DNA from: Lysobacterales bacterium
Lineage (GTDB): Bacteria; Pseudomonadota; Gammaproteobacteria; Xanthomonadales; Xanthomonadaceae
Direction of reading: 5' to 3'
DNA length: 64,000 bases
Assembly: GCA_016718605.1 (NCBI GenBank)
Contig: JADKCY010000006.1
Coordinates: forward strand, 113,649-177,648
The notes below the pieces were generated by a model. The model searched no databases. It was not told where the DNA came from and saw only the letters and a program-made list of their open reading frames with translations. The first letter of the stretch is position 1. Each line of letters starts with the position of its first letter. This document shows, piece by piece, positions 1 through 9,202 of this stretch. The translations under genes and the position numbers were made by a program.

Positions 1-781
1 CGGCACCATCTGACATCTGCGAACTGTTGCCGGCGGTTACCGAGCCCCCCGTGCGGAATACAGGGCGCAACTTGGCAAGGACCTCCAGCGTGGTGTCGGC
101 ACGTGGCCCTTCATCATTGCTGACCTGCGTCTTCTTCAGGCGGACGGTGTTGCCCGCTAGGTCGGGTGAATGCGAGATGACCTCGAAAGGCGAAATTTCG
201 CCGCTGAATTCGCCTGCGGAAATCGCCGCAGTCGCCTTCTGATGGGAGGCAAATGCAAACGCATCCTGATCTTCGCGACTGACATGCCATTGGCTGGCGA
301 CATTTTCCGCTGTGATGCCCATCCCATAGGCGATGCCGATATTTTCGTCCTGAAAAATGGCCGGATTCATCGCGATCTTGTGGCCCATCATGGGCACCAT
401 GCTCATGCTTTCGGTTCCCGCGCCGATCATCAGATCTGCTTCGCCGAGGCGGATACGATCGGCGGCTAGAGCGATGGCTTGCAGGCCGGAAGAGCAGAAA
501 CGATTGACGGTTTGCGCCGACACCCCAACCGGCAGACCGGCTAGCAGGGCCGCGATGCGGCCGACGTTCATGCCTTGCTCTGCTTCTGGCATCGCGCAAC
601 CGACGACGACATCGTCGATGCGATGGGGATCGATGCCCGGAGTTTGCGCAATGAGATGACGCAGCGCGTGGGCTAACAGATCATCGGGACGCGTGTTGCG
701 GAATACGCCCTTGGGCGCCTTGCCAACCGGTGTACGGGTGGCGGCGACAATATAGGCGTCTTGGATTTGACGGTTGGACAT
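1..781 (-). CDS. Acetyl-CoA acyltransferase (thiolase), 3' end outside window
   Basis: Thiolytic cleavage of 3-ketoacyl-CoA, the last step of fatty acid beta-oxidation. The ATG lies at 781 and the frame stays open to base 1, giving about the first 260 of the usual 390-430 residues. The protein begins MSNRQIQDAYIVAATRTPVG, a typical thiolase N-terminus. The acyl-accepting cysteine is in the motif NRFCSSG (codon 96), and GNSSQMSDGA, conserved across thiolases, lies at the window edge. It is 53 bases behind the multifunctional beta-oxidation gene on the same strand, so the two are probably cotranscribed and supply one degradation pathway. The family is clear. Whether it prefers long-chain substrates (FadA/FadI) or acetoacetyl-CoA cannot be told. 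Confidence 0.93.
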   Translation of the reverse strand, partial: MSNRQIQDAYIVAATRTPVGKAPKGVFRNTRPDDLLAHALRHLIAQTPGIDPHRIDDVVVGCAMPEAEQGMNVGRIAALLAGLPVGVSAQTVNRFCSSGLQAIALAADRIRLGEADLMIGAGTESMSMVPMMGHKIAMNPAIFQDENIGIAYGMGITAENVASQWHVSREDQDAFAFASHQKATAAISAGEFSGEISPFEVISHSPDLAGNTVRLKKTQVSNDEGPRADTTLEVLAKLRPVFRTGGSVTAGNSSQMSDGA

Positions 782-834
782 GAATCAGGTCCTCAGTATG
801 GGAATGTCTGGAAATTGGCAGCCACTGCGCGGGA

Positions 835-3207
835 TCAGTTGCGCAGGGGTTTTCCCGTGGTCAGCGTGTGCGCAATGCGCTCCTGGGTCTTCGGCATCTG
901 CGCCAATGCAAAGAAATGCTCGCGTTCCAGTTTCAACAGCCAGTCTTCGCTGACCAGCGAACCACGGTCGATTTCACCGCCGCAAAGGACAGTGGCAATC
1001 CGTGTCGACACTTCCATGTCGTGCTCACTGATGAATTGCCCAGACAACATGTTGACCAGTTGCGATTTGAACGTGGCAATTCCGATATCGCCCGCCACCG
1101 GTACCTGACGAAGAGGTAGGGCAGGGCGATACCCGCTTTCCGCCATGCCCCGCACTTGCGCCTTGGCGACATGGAGCAATTCGAAAGCGTTGAAAACGAC
1201 AACATCGTCTTGGCGAAGCAGGCCCATTTCTTTCGCCTCAAGCGCGGAGGTCGAGGTCTTGCCCATGGCGGTGATTTCAAATGACTTCTTCAACTGAGCG
1301 AACACATCACCGCCCACGCCCGCAGCCTGGCCGGCACGAACCGCCAGTTCTTTGAGGCCGCCGCCCGCAGGCAACAGACCAACACCAGCCTCCACCAGCC
1401 CGATGTAGCTCTCCAACGCCGCAACGGTGCGCGCTGTGTGCATCTGAAACTCGCAACCACCGCCCAGTGCCATGCCACGAACCGCAGCAACCACCGGTAC
1501 CAACGAATACTTGATGCGTTGGCTCGTCACTTGGAAATTGGCAATCATCGACTCCAGTGCGGCGACGTTGCCTGACTGAACGAACCCCGCCATGCCCTTG
1601 AGATCGGCACCGTAAGAGAATGGCTCCGTCGTCTGCCAGATCACCAACCCCGCGAAATCCCTCTCTGCCCTGCTGATCGATTCCTGCAGACCGTCCAGCA
1701 CCGCGTCACTGACCGTGTTTCCCTTGGTCAGGAAAGACACGACCGCGATATCGTCGCCCGCATGCCACAGTCGCACACCGGCGTTCTCAAACAGAGTCGT
1801 ACCGGTGCGTGCGGACTCGCCCAGCAGAGCGTCGGGGAACAGTTGCCGTGTGTAGACCGGATGCGACGAACGCGCAGAGATCATGCCGCTCGACGCCGAG
1901 TAGGAGCCAGCATCGGAATGCACACTGCTGCGACCGTCGAACACCCAGTCTGGCAGGGGGGCCGAGCTCATGGCCTTGCCCGCGTCGATGTCGGCCTTGA
2001 TCCAGCCAGCCACTTGCTGCCAGCCGGCGGCCTGCCAACTCTCGAATGGACCCTGCTTCCAGCCGTATCCCCAGCGCATAGCGAAATCCACCTCGCGGGC
2101 GCTATCGGCGATGTCAGCAAGGTGCACCGCGGCGTAGTGGAACAAGTCGCGCTGGATCGACCACAAAAACTGGGCTTGTGGATCCGTGCTGTCACGGAGC
2201 TTGGCAAGACGCTCGCCCGCTTCCCTGATTTTTAGAATGGCAGTAACTTCATCCGACGGCTGCTGGCCGCTGGGTCGGTAGTCACCCGCGGTGATGTCCA
2301 AGACCAGAATGTCCTTGCCCTGTTTGCGATAAAAACCTGCTCCTGTCTTCTGGCCGAGTGCGCCTTTTTCCACCAATCTCGCCAATGCCTCAGGGATCTG
2401 ATAGTGCGGATGCCATGGGTCACTCGGCAGGTAGGTTGTCAGCGTGCGAATGACATGACCCAGCGTGTCAAGACCAACGACATCACCTAGGCGATAAGTA
2501 CCACTTTTGGGTCGGCCGATTGCCGCACCAGTCAACGCATCCACGATGTCCAAGCCGAGGCCAAGGCGCGCCGTATGGTGAAACGTTGAGATCATCGCGA
2601 AGGTGCCGACACGGTTGGCGATGAAATTTGGCGTGTCTTTGGTGCGAACTACACCCTTCCCGAGCGTGGTGGTAAGGAAGCCTTCAAGTCCATCCAGAAC
2701 AACGGCATCGGTATGCGCACACGGAATCAGTTCGGCCAGATGCATGTAGCGTGGCGGGTTAAAGAAATGCACCCCGCAAAAACGGTGATGCAATTCTGCT
2801 GGCAGGACTTCGGCCAGCACATTCACCGAGAGTCCCGAAGTATTCGTGGCAAGGATCGCGTGAGCTGCCACATGCGGGGCGATTTTGGCGTAGAGATCTT
2901 TCTTCCAGTCGATCCGCTCCGCGATGGCCTCGATAATCAGATCACAGTCACGCAAAAGGTCGAGATGCTGGTCATAGTTGGCGGGCGTCAGCGCTGCCGC
3001 ACGGGCGGTCAGGGCAAGTGGCGCAGGAGAAAGCTTGGCAAGATTGCTGATGGCTTTGTTGGCGATGCCATTCGGATCGCCTTCTTTCGAGGGTAAATCA
3101 AACAGCACTGTGTCGACATTGGCGTTGACAAGATGCGCAGCGATCTGCGCTCCCATCACACCAGCACCCAGAACAGCGACCTTGCGGATGCGAAGCGTGG
3201 TAGACAT
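835..3207 (-). CDS. fadN: 3-hydroxyacyl-CoA dehydrogenase / enoyl-CoA hydratase, FadN type
   Basis: Multifunctional beta-oxidation enzyme of 790 residues. The dehydrogenase part comes first: a Rossmann motif VAVLGAGVMGAQIAAHL near residues 10-26, then the 3-hydroxyacyl-CoA dehydrogenase C-terminal domain to about residue 400. The enoyl-CoA hydratase (crotonase) fold follows, at roughly 470-690, with an oxyanion-hole region AAVRGMALGGGCEF. This order is that of FadN and the reverse of E. coli FadB. The ATG at 3207 follows an AGAGGA ribosome site. It sits between a TetR repressor (32-base gap) and a thiolase (53-base gap) on the same strand, which suggests a fatty-acid-responsive operon. Family assignment is firm; chain-length preference is unknown. 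Confidence 0.92.
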   Translation of the reverse strand: MSTTLRIRKVAVLGAGVMGAQIAAHLVNANVDTVLFDLPSKEGDPNGIANKAISNLAKLSPAPLALTARAAALTPANYDQHLDLLRDCDLIIEAIAERIDWKKDLYAKIAPHVAAHAILATNTSGLSVNVLAEVLPAELHHRFCGVHFFNPPRYMHLAELIPCAHTDAVVLDGLEGFLTTTLGKGVVRTKDTPNFIANRVGTFAMISTFHHTARLGLGLDIVDALTGAAIGRPKSGTYRLGDVVGLDTLGHVIRTLTTYLPSDPWHPHYQIPEALARLVEKGALGQKTGAGFYRKQGKDILVLDITAGDYRPSGQQPSDEVTAILKIREAGERLAKLRDSTDPQAQFLWSIQRDLFHYAAVHLADIADSAREVDFAMRWGYGWKQGPFESWQAAGWQQVAGWIKADIDAGKAMSSAPLPDWVFDGRSSVHSDAGSYSASSGMISARSSHPVYTRQLFPDALLGESARTGTTLFENAGVRLWHAGDDIAVVSFLTKGNTVSDAVLDGLQESISRAERDFAGLVIWQTTEPFSYGADLKGMAGFVQSGNVAALESMIANFQVTSQRIKYSLVPVVAAVRGMALGGGCEFQMHTARTVAALESYIGLVEAGVGLLPAGGGLKELAVRAGQAAGVGGDVFAQLKKSFEITAMGKTSTSALEAKEMGLLRQDDVVVFNAFELLHVAKAQVRGMAESGYRPALPLRQVPVAGDIGIATFKSQLVNMLSGQFISEHDMEVSTRIATVLCGGEIDRGSLVSEDWLLKLEREHFFALAQMPKTQERIAHTLTTGKPLRN

Positions 3208-3239
3208 GGATTTCCTCTAAAGTGGCAGCGGGGGAAGGT

Positions 3240-3860
3240 TCAAGGTGTGGTGAGGCCAGCGACGGCGAAGCGAAGCAGTTTTTCGGCTGTCAGCCGACAG
3301 TGATCCTGCTCGTTGACGTTGGTTTGTCGCCGGATCAAACCAAAATCGGCCATGGCATAGGTCAGCGAACCCGCGATGAAATCCAGTCGCCAGTAGAGCT
3401 CCTGACGCTCCAGCTGCGGAACGAAGATCTGAATCGCACGTGCAAATTCACGCAGTACGTGCCCATAGTTGTCGGATAGAAATTGGCGCAGACGTTCGTT
3501 TTTCTCAGCATAGGCGCGAGCAAGCATGCGGACAAACGCGCTACCGCCTTCGTGCTCTATCGATATTTCAAGCGCTGGACGGATGAACGCCGCCAACACC
3601 TTTTCCAGGGTGTTTTCGGGAAGTGACTGTGCCTGCTGTAGAGCCTTCATGCGGCGTTCGCTGAGATCATCCAGTCGACGCCGAAATACTTCGTTGATCA
3701 GATTGTCTTTGGAGCCAAAGTGATAGTTCACCGCAGCAATATTGACGTCTGCAAGGGTGGTCAGCTGGCGAAGCGAAGTGGAGGCAAAACCATGCTCGGC
3801 AAACAGCTGCTCCGCGCTGTTCAGTAATCGATCCTTGGTGGAGAACGCGACGATGGTCAC
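3240..3860 (-). CDS. TetR-family repressor, PsrA-like
   Basis: A 206-residue regulator with an N-terminal TetR helix-turn-helix (about residues 8-55). The recognition helix region reads NIAAVNYHFGSKDNLI, very close to what I recall of PsrA of Pseudomonas, which senses long-chain acyl-CoA. The alpha-helical C-terminal half would be the ligand pocket and dimer interface. The start is a GTG at 3860. It is the first gene of the minus-strand unit leading into FadN and thiolase, and a CAAAC-N4-GTTTG element lies just upstream. It probably represses its own operon and is released by acyl-CoA. The PsrA analogy is inferred from the HTH and the context; the ligand is unproved. Confidence 0.88.
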   Translation of the reverse strand: MTIVAFSTKDRLLNSAEQLFAEHGFASTSLRQLTTLADVNIAAVNYHFGSKDNLINEVFRRRLDDLSERRMKALQQAQSLPENTLEKVLAAFIRPALEISIEHEGGSAFVRMLARAYAEKNERLRQFLSDNYGHVLREFARAIQIFVPQLERQELYWRLDFIAGSLTYAMADFGLIRRQTNVNEQDHCRLTAEKLLRFAVAGLTTP

Positions 3861-3876
3861 CGGGTCATCCTTGTCT

Positions 3877-3890
3877 CAAACAAACGTTTG
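3877..3890. promoter_or_regulatory. Putative operator of the TetR/beta-oxidation operon
   Basis: CAAAC-AAAC-GTTTG, 17 bases before the repressor start. It matches the PsrA consensus G/CAAAC-N2-4-GTTTG/C as I recall it, and contains a perfect 10-base palindrome at 3881-3890. The position suits autorepression. Confidence 0.6.
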
Positions 3891-4061
3891 AAAGCCTAGG
3901 TCATTTTGGGCGCATTGGTCAAACAGGTCGCCGCCGGATACTTGACGAATGACAGAGGATGCTTGCGATGTGTGCTGTAACTGCCGGTTTTTTGTCAGGA
4001 AGCGATGCTAGAATACGCAGCTCTGCCTCTTACCCAATCCAACCATCTTCAGGAGTTGCCC

Positions 4062-4487
4062 ATGGCGCTGGAACGCACGATTTCAATCATCAAGCCCGAT
4101 GCTGTCGCCAAGAACGTGATCGGTGAAATCTATACACGCTTCGAAAAAGCTGGCCTGAAGGTCGTGGCTGCAAAGATGAAGCATCTGTCACGCAAGGAAG
4201 CTGAGGGTTTCTACGCCGTGCACCGTGAACGCCCTTTCTTCAACGCACTGGTTGAGTTCATGATTTCCGGTCCAGTGATGATCCAGGTGTTGGAGGGTGA
4301 CAACGCCGTGTTGAAGAATCGCGATCTCATGGGCGCCACCAATCCGAAGGAAGCAGCCCCCGGCACTATTCGCGCTGACTTTGCTGAGTCCATTGACGCG
4401 AACGCAGTCCATGGCTCGGACAGCATTGAGAACGCGGCGATTGAAACCGCCTACTTCTTCGCTGCTACTGAACTTTGTCCGCGTTGA
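4062..4487 (+). CDS. ndk: Nucleoside diphosphate kinase
   Basis: Transfers the gamma-phosphate of ATP to nucleoside diphosphates through a phosphohistidine. It is 141 residues, the usual length. The start MALERTISIIKPDAV is typical, and the active-site histidine lies in NAVHGSDSIENA near residue 118. The ATG at 4062 is preceded by AGGAG at 4051, so the upstream in-frame ATG (4005) is rejected. It is followed after 22 bases by rlmN, the order seen in Xanthomonas. Confidence 0.98.
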   Translation: MALERTISIIKPDAVAKNVIGEIYTRFEKAGLKVVAAKMKHLSRKEAEGFYAVHRERPFFNALVEFMISGPVMIQVLEGDNAVLKNRDLMGATNPKEAAPGTIRADFAESIDANAVHGSDSIENAAIETAYFFAATELCPR

Positions 4488-4509
4488 ACTGGCTTAGGAA
4501 ATTGCCCGC

Positions 4510-5664
4510 GTGAGCGACCCGGCTGCGCCTACTCGCATCAACCTGCTCGATTTGGATCGGGTAGGGATGGAGAATTTCTTCGAGCACACACTCGGAGAAA
4601 AGCGCTTCCGTGCGCATCAAGTTATGAAGTGGATCTATCACCGCTATGTCACCGCGTTCGAGGACATGACGGATCTCGGCAAAGTGCTTCGCGAAAAACT
4701 CGCGCAGCATGCCGAAGTGGTTCCACCCAATATCCTGCTTGACAAGCCTTCATCGGATGGCACTCACAAGTGGTTGCTGGGTATGGACGGCAAGAACGCG
4801 ATCGAAGCCGTCTACATTCCCGACAAGGGCCGCGGCACCTTGTGCGTTTCAAGTCAGGTTGGTTGTGGGCTGAACTGCCAGTTTTGCTCAACCGCAACGC
4901 AAGGCTTTAATCGAAACCTGTCGTCGGCTGAAATTATCGGTCAATGCTGGGTTGCCGCTCGTCATCTTGGCAATGTTCCGCACCACCAGCGCAGGCTCAC
5001 CAACGTCGTCATGATGGGGATGGGAGAGCCACTGTTGAATTTCGACAACGTGGTGCGTGCGATGTCGGTGATGCGGGACGACAACGGTTTCGGATTAGCG
5101 AACAAGCGAGTCACGTTGTCGACAGCCGGCTTGGTTCCGATGATTGATCGACTTGCCGAGGAATCGGATGTGTCGCTTGCGGTCTCCCTGCATGCACCCA
5201 ACGATGAACTTCGGACGGAGTTGGTGCCGCTCAACAAGAAATATCCGATTGCCGAGTTGATGGCCTCCTGCGTTCGCTACGCGCTGCGCAAAAAGCGTCA
5301 ATCCATCACCTTCGAATACACCTTGATGAAAGGGGTAAATGATCAGCCGGAGCATGCACGTCAGTTGGCCAAAGTCATGCGTAAGTTCTCCAATGCGGTG
5401 CAGTACGCGGATGCCGCCAAGGTCAATTTGATTCCGTTCAATCCCTTTCCTGGTACGCGCTTTGAGCGCACGGAGGAATCAGAAGTGCGTGCGTTCCAGA
5501 AGATATTGTTGGATGCGCAGGTTCTGACGATGGTTCGCCGCACGCGTGGTGACGACATTGACGCCGCTTGCGGGCAGTTGAAAGGTCAAGTGGTTGACCG
5601 CACACGACGACAGGCTGATTTCAAGCGACTTCAAAACGGATTGCCTGACCATGCCGCGGCTTGA
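4510..5664 (+). CDS. rlmN: 23S rRNA/tRNA adenine-C2 methyltransferase, radical SAM
   Basis: Methylates C2 of A2503 in 23S rRNA (and A37 of some tRNAs) by radical SAM chemistry. It has 384 residues. The 4Fe-4S motif CGLNCQFC is near residues 118-125, and GMGEPLLN binds SAM. The start is a GTG at 4510. The stop overlaps the start of pilW by 14 bases, so translation is probably coupled. Flanked by ndk and pilW as in other gammaproteobacteria. Confidence 0.97.
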   Translation: MSDPAAPTRINLLDLDRVGMENFFEHTLGEKRFRAHQVMKWIYHRYVTAFEDMTDLGKVLREKLAQHAEVVPPNILLDKPSSDGTHKWLLGMDGKNAIEAVYIPDKGRGTLCVSSQVGCGLNCQFCSTATQGFNRNLSSAEIIGQCWVAARHLGNVPHHQRRLTNVVMMGMGEPLLNFDNVVRAMSVMRDDNGFGLANKRVTLSTAGLVPMIDRLAEESDVSLAVSLHAPNDELRTELVPLNKKYPIAELMASCVRYALRKKRQSITFEYTLMKGVNDQPEHARQLAKVMRKFSNAVQYADAAKVNLIPFNPFPGTRFERTEESEVRAFQKILLDAQVLTMVRRTRGDDIDAACGQLKGQVVDRTRRQADFKRLQNGLPDHAAA

Positions 5665-6403
5665 AATCTTGTTGCTGATGCTGCTCGTCGGCTGTGCCAG
5701 CGGTGGCGCGACCGTTCGCAGTGACTCCAAATCGTCGGTGGCGGTCCAGAACAACATTCAGATGGGACGCGCGTATCTGGAGCGCGACCAACTCGATATG
5801 GCGCTGGAAAAGCTGTCGCGAGCCTTGGAGCTCGACCCCCGTGCGGTGGATGCGCATACGTTGATCGCTGTGCTCTACGAGCGAATCGAGCGGGTAAGTC
5901 GCGCGGAGGAGCACTATCGTCGCGCTGTTGAGCTCCTCCCGGAATCCGGCGCTGAAAACAACAATCTCGGGCAATTTCTTTGTCGGTCAGGTCGCTTCGA
6001 AGAGGCTCAATCGCGTTTTAAGATCGCGATGGACGACCCGTTCTACAAGACCCCCGGGCTGCTGTACATGAATGCTGGTGTTTGTGCATTCGAAGCAGGA
6101 GATTTGTCGCTCGCAGAACAGCACATGCGCAAGGCGTTGCAGTTCGATGCAACCAATAGCCGTTTGCTTCTCGCCATGGCGAAGCTTGCGTTCAAACAGG
6201 AGCAGCCGCTGAAAGCCAGAGCTTTCCTTCAGCGGTTCGAAGAGCAGGGCGTATCAAGTCCAGAAGCACTGCAATTGGGTGCCAACGTTGAAGCCTCACT
6301 CGGGGATGCGGAGGCTTCTGCGCGATATGTCGAAAAGCTACGTACGGAATTTCCCGATTTCACACCGTCCAATGCGTTCCAGGGGGAGCCAGAGACGCCA
6401 TGA
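5651..6403 (+). CDS. pilW: Type IV pilus biogenesis/stability lipoprotein PilW (PilF)
   Basis: Outer-membrane TPR lipoprotein that helps assemble the PilQ secretin. The protein is 250 residues starting at ATG 5651, inside the end of rlmN. A signal peptide ends in the lipobox LLVGC (Cys near residue 14). Tandem TPR helices follow, with GRAYLERDQLDMALEKLSRA as the first clear repeat. An earlier in-frame start at 5594 would bury the signal peptide and is rejected. The last bases overlap the rodZ start (ATGA). Confidence 0.93.
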   Translation: MPRLEILLLMLLVGCASGGATVRSDSKSSVAVQNNIQMGRAYLERDQLDMALEKLSRALELDPRAVDAHTLIAVLYERIERVSRAEEHYRRAVELLPESGAENNNLGQFLCRSGRFEEAQSRFKIAMDDPFYKTPGLLYMNAGVCAFEAGDLSLAEQHMRKALQFDATNSRLLLAMAKLAFKQEQPLKARAFLQRFEEQGVSSPEALQLGANVEASLGDAEASARYVEKLRTEFPDFTPSNAFQGEPETP

Positions 6404-7323
6404 ACTACCCACACACGGACAGACCAACACCTAGCGAGCATTCTCAGCAATCGCTGGGGGACAGACTTCGGGAGCGCCGCGAGTCGCTTGGCTTGAGTCT
6501 TAACCAAGTTGCAGAAAAATTGCGTTTGCGTCAGCAATTGATCGAGCAACTTGAAGCAGGTCAGTTGGACCTGCTGGGTGCCACCGTTTATGTGAGAGGC
6601 TACTTAAGTTCGTATTTGAAGTTGCTCGGCATGCCCATGATGCTGGTGGAGCAGTCGATCGGCTCGACCGTCTCATCTCACGAGGTCGTTCCGCCGGTGC
6701 TGTCGGCCCCTGTTGTTCGCCGGACCCGCTTTGGCTTGGAACGCCTAGTGCGGCGTACCGGACATGTTTTTTTGACGGCTGCGATCGTCGTTCCGGTCAT
6801 TTGGCTTGCCAGCTACGGCCAGTTACCCTCCCGAAAAGCGGAAATTACGCCCTTGGAAGTGGCTGTGCCCGCCGCTGACGTGGACGCTTCGGTGACTTCC
6901 CTTGCAGCGGCGGCGACTTCGGCTCCCAACTCGCCTTCGACAATTCCGTACCGTGCGGAGAGCTTTCCGGTGATGGCATCTTTGACGCCAACCTTGTCCT
7001 CGCCGGTAACAGAGCTAATTGACGACGGCGCGCCGGAAAGTGCAGATGGTTTTTCAGCGCCGGAACTGGTGCTGAACGTCATCGACGACAGTTGGGTAGA
7101 GCTTCGTGATACGGCGGGTGACGTGGTAGATATGGGGGTGTTTCGTGCGGGTTCCCAGCATCGTTATGAGATACAACCGGGGTTCCGACTTGCTTTGGGA
7201 AATGCCAGCGGCGTTGAAGTTCGACTGAACGGGAACGTGCTTGATGTCACGCCTTATCAACGCGCTAACGTGGCGAGATTTACACTACGGGAAGACGGCA
7301 TCGACAAGCCCGCTGGAGGCTAA
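6400..7323 (+). CDS. rodZ: Cell-shape protein RodZ
   Basis: Links MreB to the elongasome in the inner membrane. It has 307 residues: an N-terminal Xre-type helix-turn-helix (about residues 17-80, including SLGLSLNQVAEKLRLRQQLI), one transmembrane segment near 115-135, a Ser/Ala/Pro-rich linker, and a C-terminal RodZ periplasmic domain (about 220-300, starting near LVLNVIDDSWVELRD). The ATG overlaps the pilW stop. In E. coli ispG and hisS follow; here yfgM comes next, as in xanthomonads. Confidence 0.93.
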   Translation: MNYPHTDRPTPSEHSQQSLGDRLRERRESLGLSLNQVAEKLRLRQQLIEQLEAGQLDLLGATVYVRGYLSSYLKLLGMPMMLVEQSIGSTVSSHEVVPPVLSAPVVRRTRFGLERLVRRTGHVFLTAAIVVPVIWLASYGQLPSRKAEITPLEVAVPAADVDASVTSLAAAATSAPNSPSTIPYRAESFPVMASLTPTLSSPVTELIDDGAPESADGFSAPELVLNVIDDSWVELRDTAGDVVDMGVFRAGSQHRYEIQPGFRLALGNASGVEVRLNGNVLDVTPYQRANVARFTLREDGIDKPAGG

Positions 7324-7388
7324 TCGAAAGTCTGTTCAATTCAGGGTGGTGATAGCCATCGGTCGATGAGTCAATTGGGAAGACATGC

Positions 7389-8045
7389 ATGTCCTTGGAA
7401 ATGATGGATGAACATGAACGCGGTGAGCGCGTTCGTCGTTGGTTGCACGACAACTCAGGGTCTCTGCTGGGCGGTATTGCTGCGGGCCTGTTGTGCTTCT
7501 TCGGATGGCAATGGTGGCAGGATTCCAGTTTGCAGGCAGTGCAGGCCGCAGCCACCGATTTTCGCGCCCTGTCCGATGCCGCCGAGCGCAAGGATGTCGA
7601 GCTGATCGATACGCTTAGCAAGTCACTAAAGGACAATCATCCAGAGACCGCGTTTTCCGCGATGGCACAGATGCAACTAGCGGCGACTCGTTTGGCCGCC
7701 AATGATATCGACGGCGCCCTTCAGGCACTGGAGACGGCCGAGAACACAGCTCAGAATCCGAACTTGAAAGCGCTTGCGAGACTGCGCATCGCGCGCGTTC
7801 AACTGGCGGCTGGTCGAGCCGACGATGCGCTTGTATCAGTCGGCACATTGCCTGCAGCCTTCCGAGGAATCGCTGACGAGGTAAGAGGTGACGCGTTGTT
7901 GGCTTCCGGTCAGCGTGAAGAAGCGATCAAGGCCTACGAGGACGCGTTGACTCATCTTGATCCCGGTGCACCTACGCGAGGGATGGTCCAACTGAAACTG
8001 GATGATGTTGGTGCCGTGACTGATGTCTTGGCAGGAAAATCCTGA
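7389..8045 (+). CDS. yfgM: YfgM-like ancillary SecYEG translocon protein
   Basis: A 218-residue single-pass inner-membrane protein. A short cytoplasmic N-terminus (DEHERGERVRRWLHDN) precedes a transmembrane helix at about residues 22-42, then a TPR-like periplasmic domain. In E. coli YfgM associates with SecYEG and PpiD and delivers envelope proteins to chaperones. The stop overlaps the bamB start (TGATG), so the pair is translationally coupled, which fits a shared role in outer-membrane protein biogenesis. Confidence 0.9.
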   Translation: MSLEMMDEHERGERVRRWLHDNSGSLLGGIAAGLLCFFGWQWWQDSSLQAVQAAATDFRALSDAAERKDVELIDTLSKSLKDNHPETAFSAMAQMQLAATRLAANDIDGALQALETAENTAQNPNLKALARLRIARVQLAAGRADDALVSVGTLPAAFRGIADEVRGDALLASGQREEAIKAYEDALTHLDPGAPTRGMVQLKLDDVGAVTDVLAGKS

Positions 8046-9202
8046 TGCGTGCTTTTTTGCTTTGCCTTTGTATTTCGGTTCTAACAATGACGGCGTGCTC
8101 CTCGTCGCGCAGTAGCAAGCGCGAAAATGTTGCGCCGCCAACGGAACTGACGGAGTTTGCTCCACAGGTTTCGGTTCGCGAATTGTGGACTGCCAACGTG
8201 GGTGATGGCGAAGGCAAAATCGGCTTGCGTCTGCGTGCAGCGATCGACAACAGGACCGTCTTTACGGCAGATCCAAGCGGTCGCGTTCAAGCGTTGGATT
8301 TGGACTCGGGTCGGACGCTATGGCAGCGCGATACCGACGTTCGTTTGTCGGCGTCACCTGCGGCGGCAGAAGCCAACTTGATTGTTGGGACGCTTGACGG
8401 TCTCGTTTTGGCGCTAAATCCCGACAATGGTGAGGAGCGTTGGCGGGCTAAGGTGTCATCCGAGGTCATCACGGCGGCGGGCATTTCGCGTGGGCTGGTG
8501 GTTGTTCGTGCCAACGATGGTCGTGTGTTCGCCTTCTCTGCGACAGACGGAGAACGCCGTTGGGTCTACGACCGTGGTATCCCTTCACTCACGTTGAGGG
8601 GAAATTCGGTTCCGGCCATTGCGGATGGCCGCGTCTATATCGGATATGACGGCGGCCAGATCGTCGCACTGAACCTTGAAACCGGTGTGCAGGTGTGGGA
8701 GCAAGTCGTTGCAGTCGGCGAAGGGCGGACTGAATTGGACCGCATGGTGGACGTTGATGGCGCGATTGCGGTTGATGGCTCCCAGATATTTGCAGCCAGT
8801 TTTCGCGGGCAGGCGGTTGCGATAGACGGCGCGTCGGCGCGGCCGATCTGGAACCGGGAGATTTCAACCTACGCTGGTTTGACACTGGTCGCGGGACAGT
8901 TGATTACGGTAGACGATCAAGGAACGGTATGGGCCTTGGATCGCCAAAGTGGATCTGCAATGTGGAAGCAGGATGCGTTGGCGCATCGTTGGCTGAGTGC
9001 CCCTGCAGTTCAATCGGGATTTGCTTTGGTCGGCGACTTGGAAGGGTATGTTCATTGGCTGAGTCTGGCAGATGGTAGCTTGGCTGCGCGTGCGCAAGTT
9101 GGCGATGATCCAGTCCTTGGCACGCCGGTCGTCAGCGCAGATGGCGTTGCCGTTGTGGTAGGTGGTTCTGGGCGAATTGCAGCTTTCAGGATTGAGAACT
9201 GA
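8045..9202 (+). CDS. bamB: Outer membrane assembly lipoprotein BamB
   Basis: Subunit of the BAM complex that inserts beta-barrel proteins. It has 385 residues with a signal peptide and a lipobox around LTMTAC (Cys near residue 18). Repeated PQQ-type blades of an eight-bladed propeller follow, for example ALDLDSGRTLWQRD, ALNPDNGEERWRAK and ALNLETGVQVWEQ. It overlaps yfgM and lies upstream of der, a conserved order. Confidence 0.95.
   Translation: MRAFLLCLCISVLTMTACSSSRSSKRENVAPPTELTEFAPQVSVRELWTANVGDGEGKIGLRLRAAIDNRTVFTADPSGRVQALDLDSGRTLWQRDTDVRLSASPAAAEANLIVGTLDGLVLALNPDNGEERWRAKVSSEVITAAGISRGLVVVRANDGRVFAFSATDGERRWVYDRGIPSLTLRGNSVPAIADGRVYIGYDGGQIVALNLETGVQVWEQVVAVGEGRTELDRMVDVDGAIAVDGSQIFAASFRGQAVAIDGASARPIWNREISTYAGLTLVAGQLITVDDQGTVWALDRQSGSAMWKQDALAHRWLSAPAVQSGFALVGDLEGYVHWLSLADGSLAARAQVGDDPVLGTPVVSADGVAVVVGGSGRIAAFRIEN

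Noticed and set aside
4005..4061. N-terminal extension of ndk from an ATG at 4005
   Set aside because: The 19 extra residues do not belong to the family, and AGGAG is placed for the ATG at 4062.
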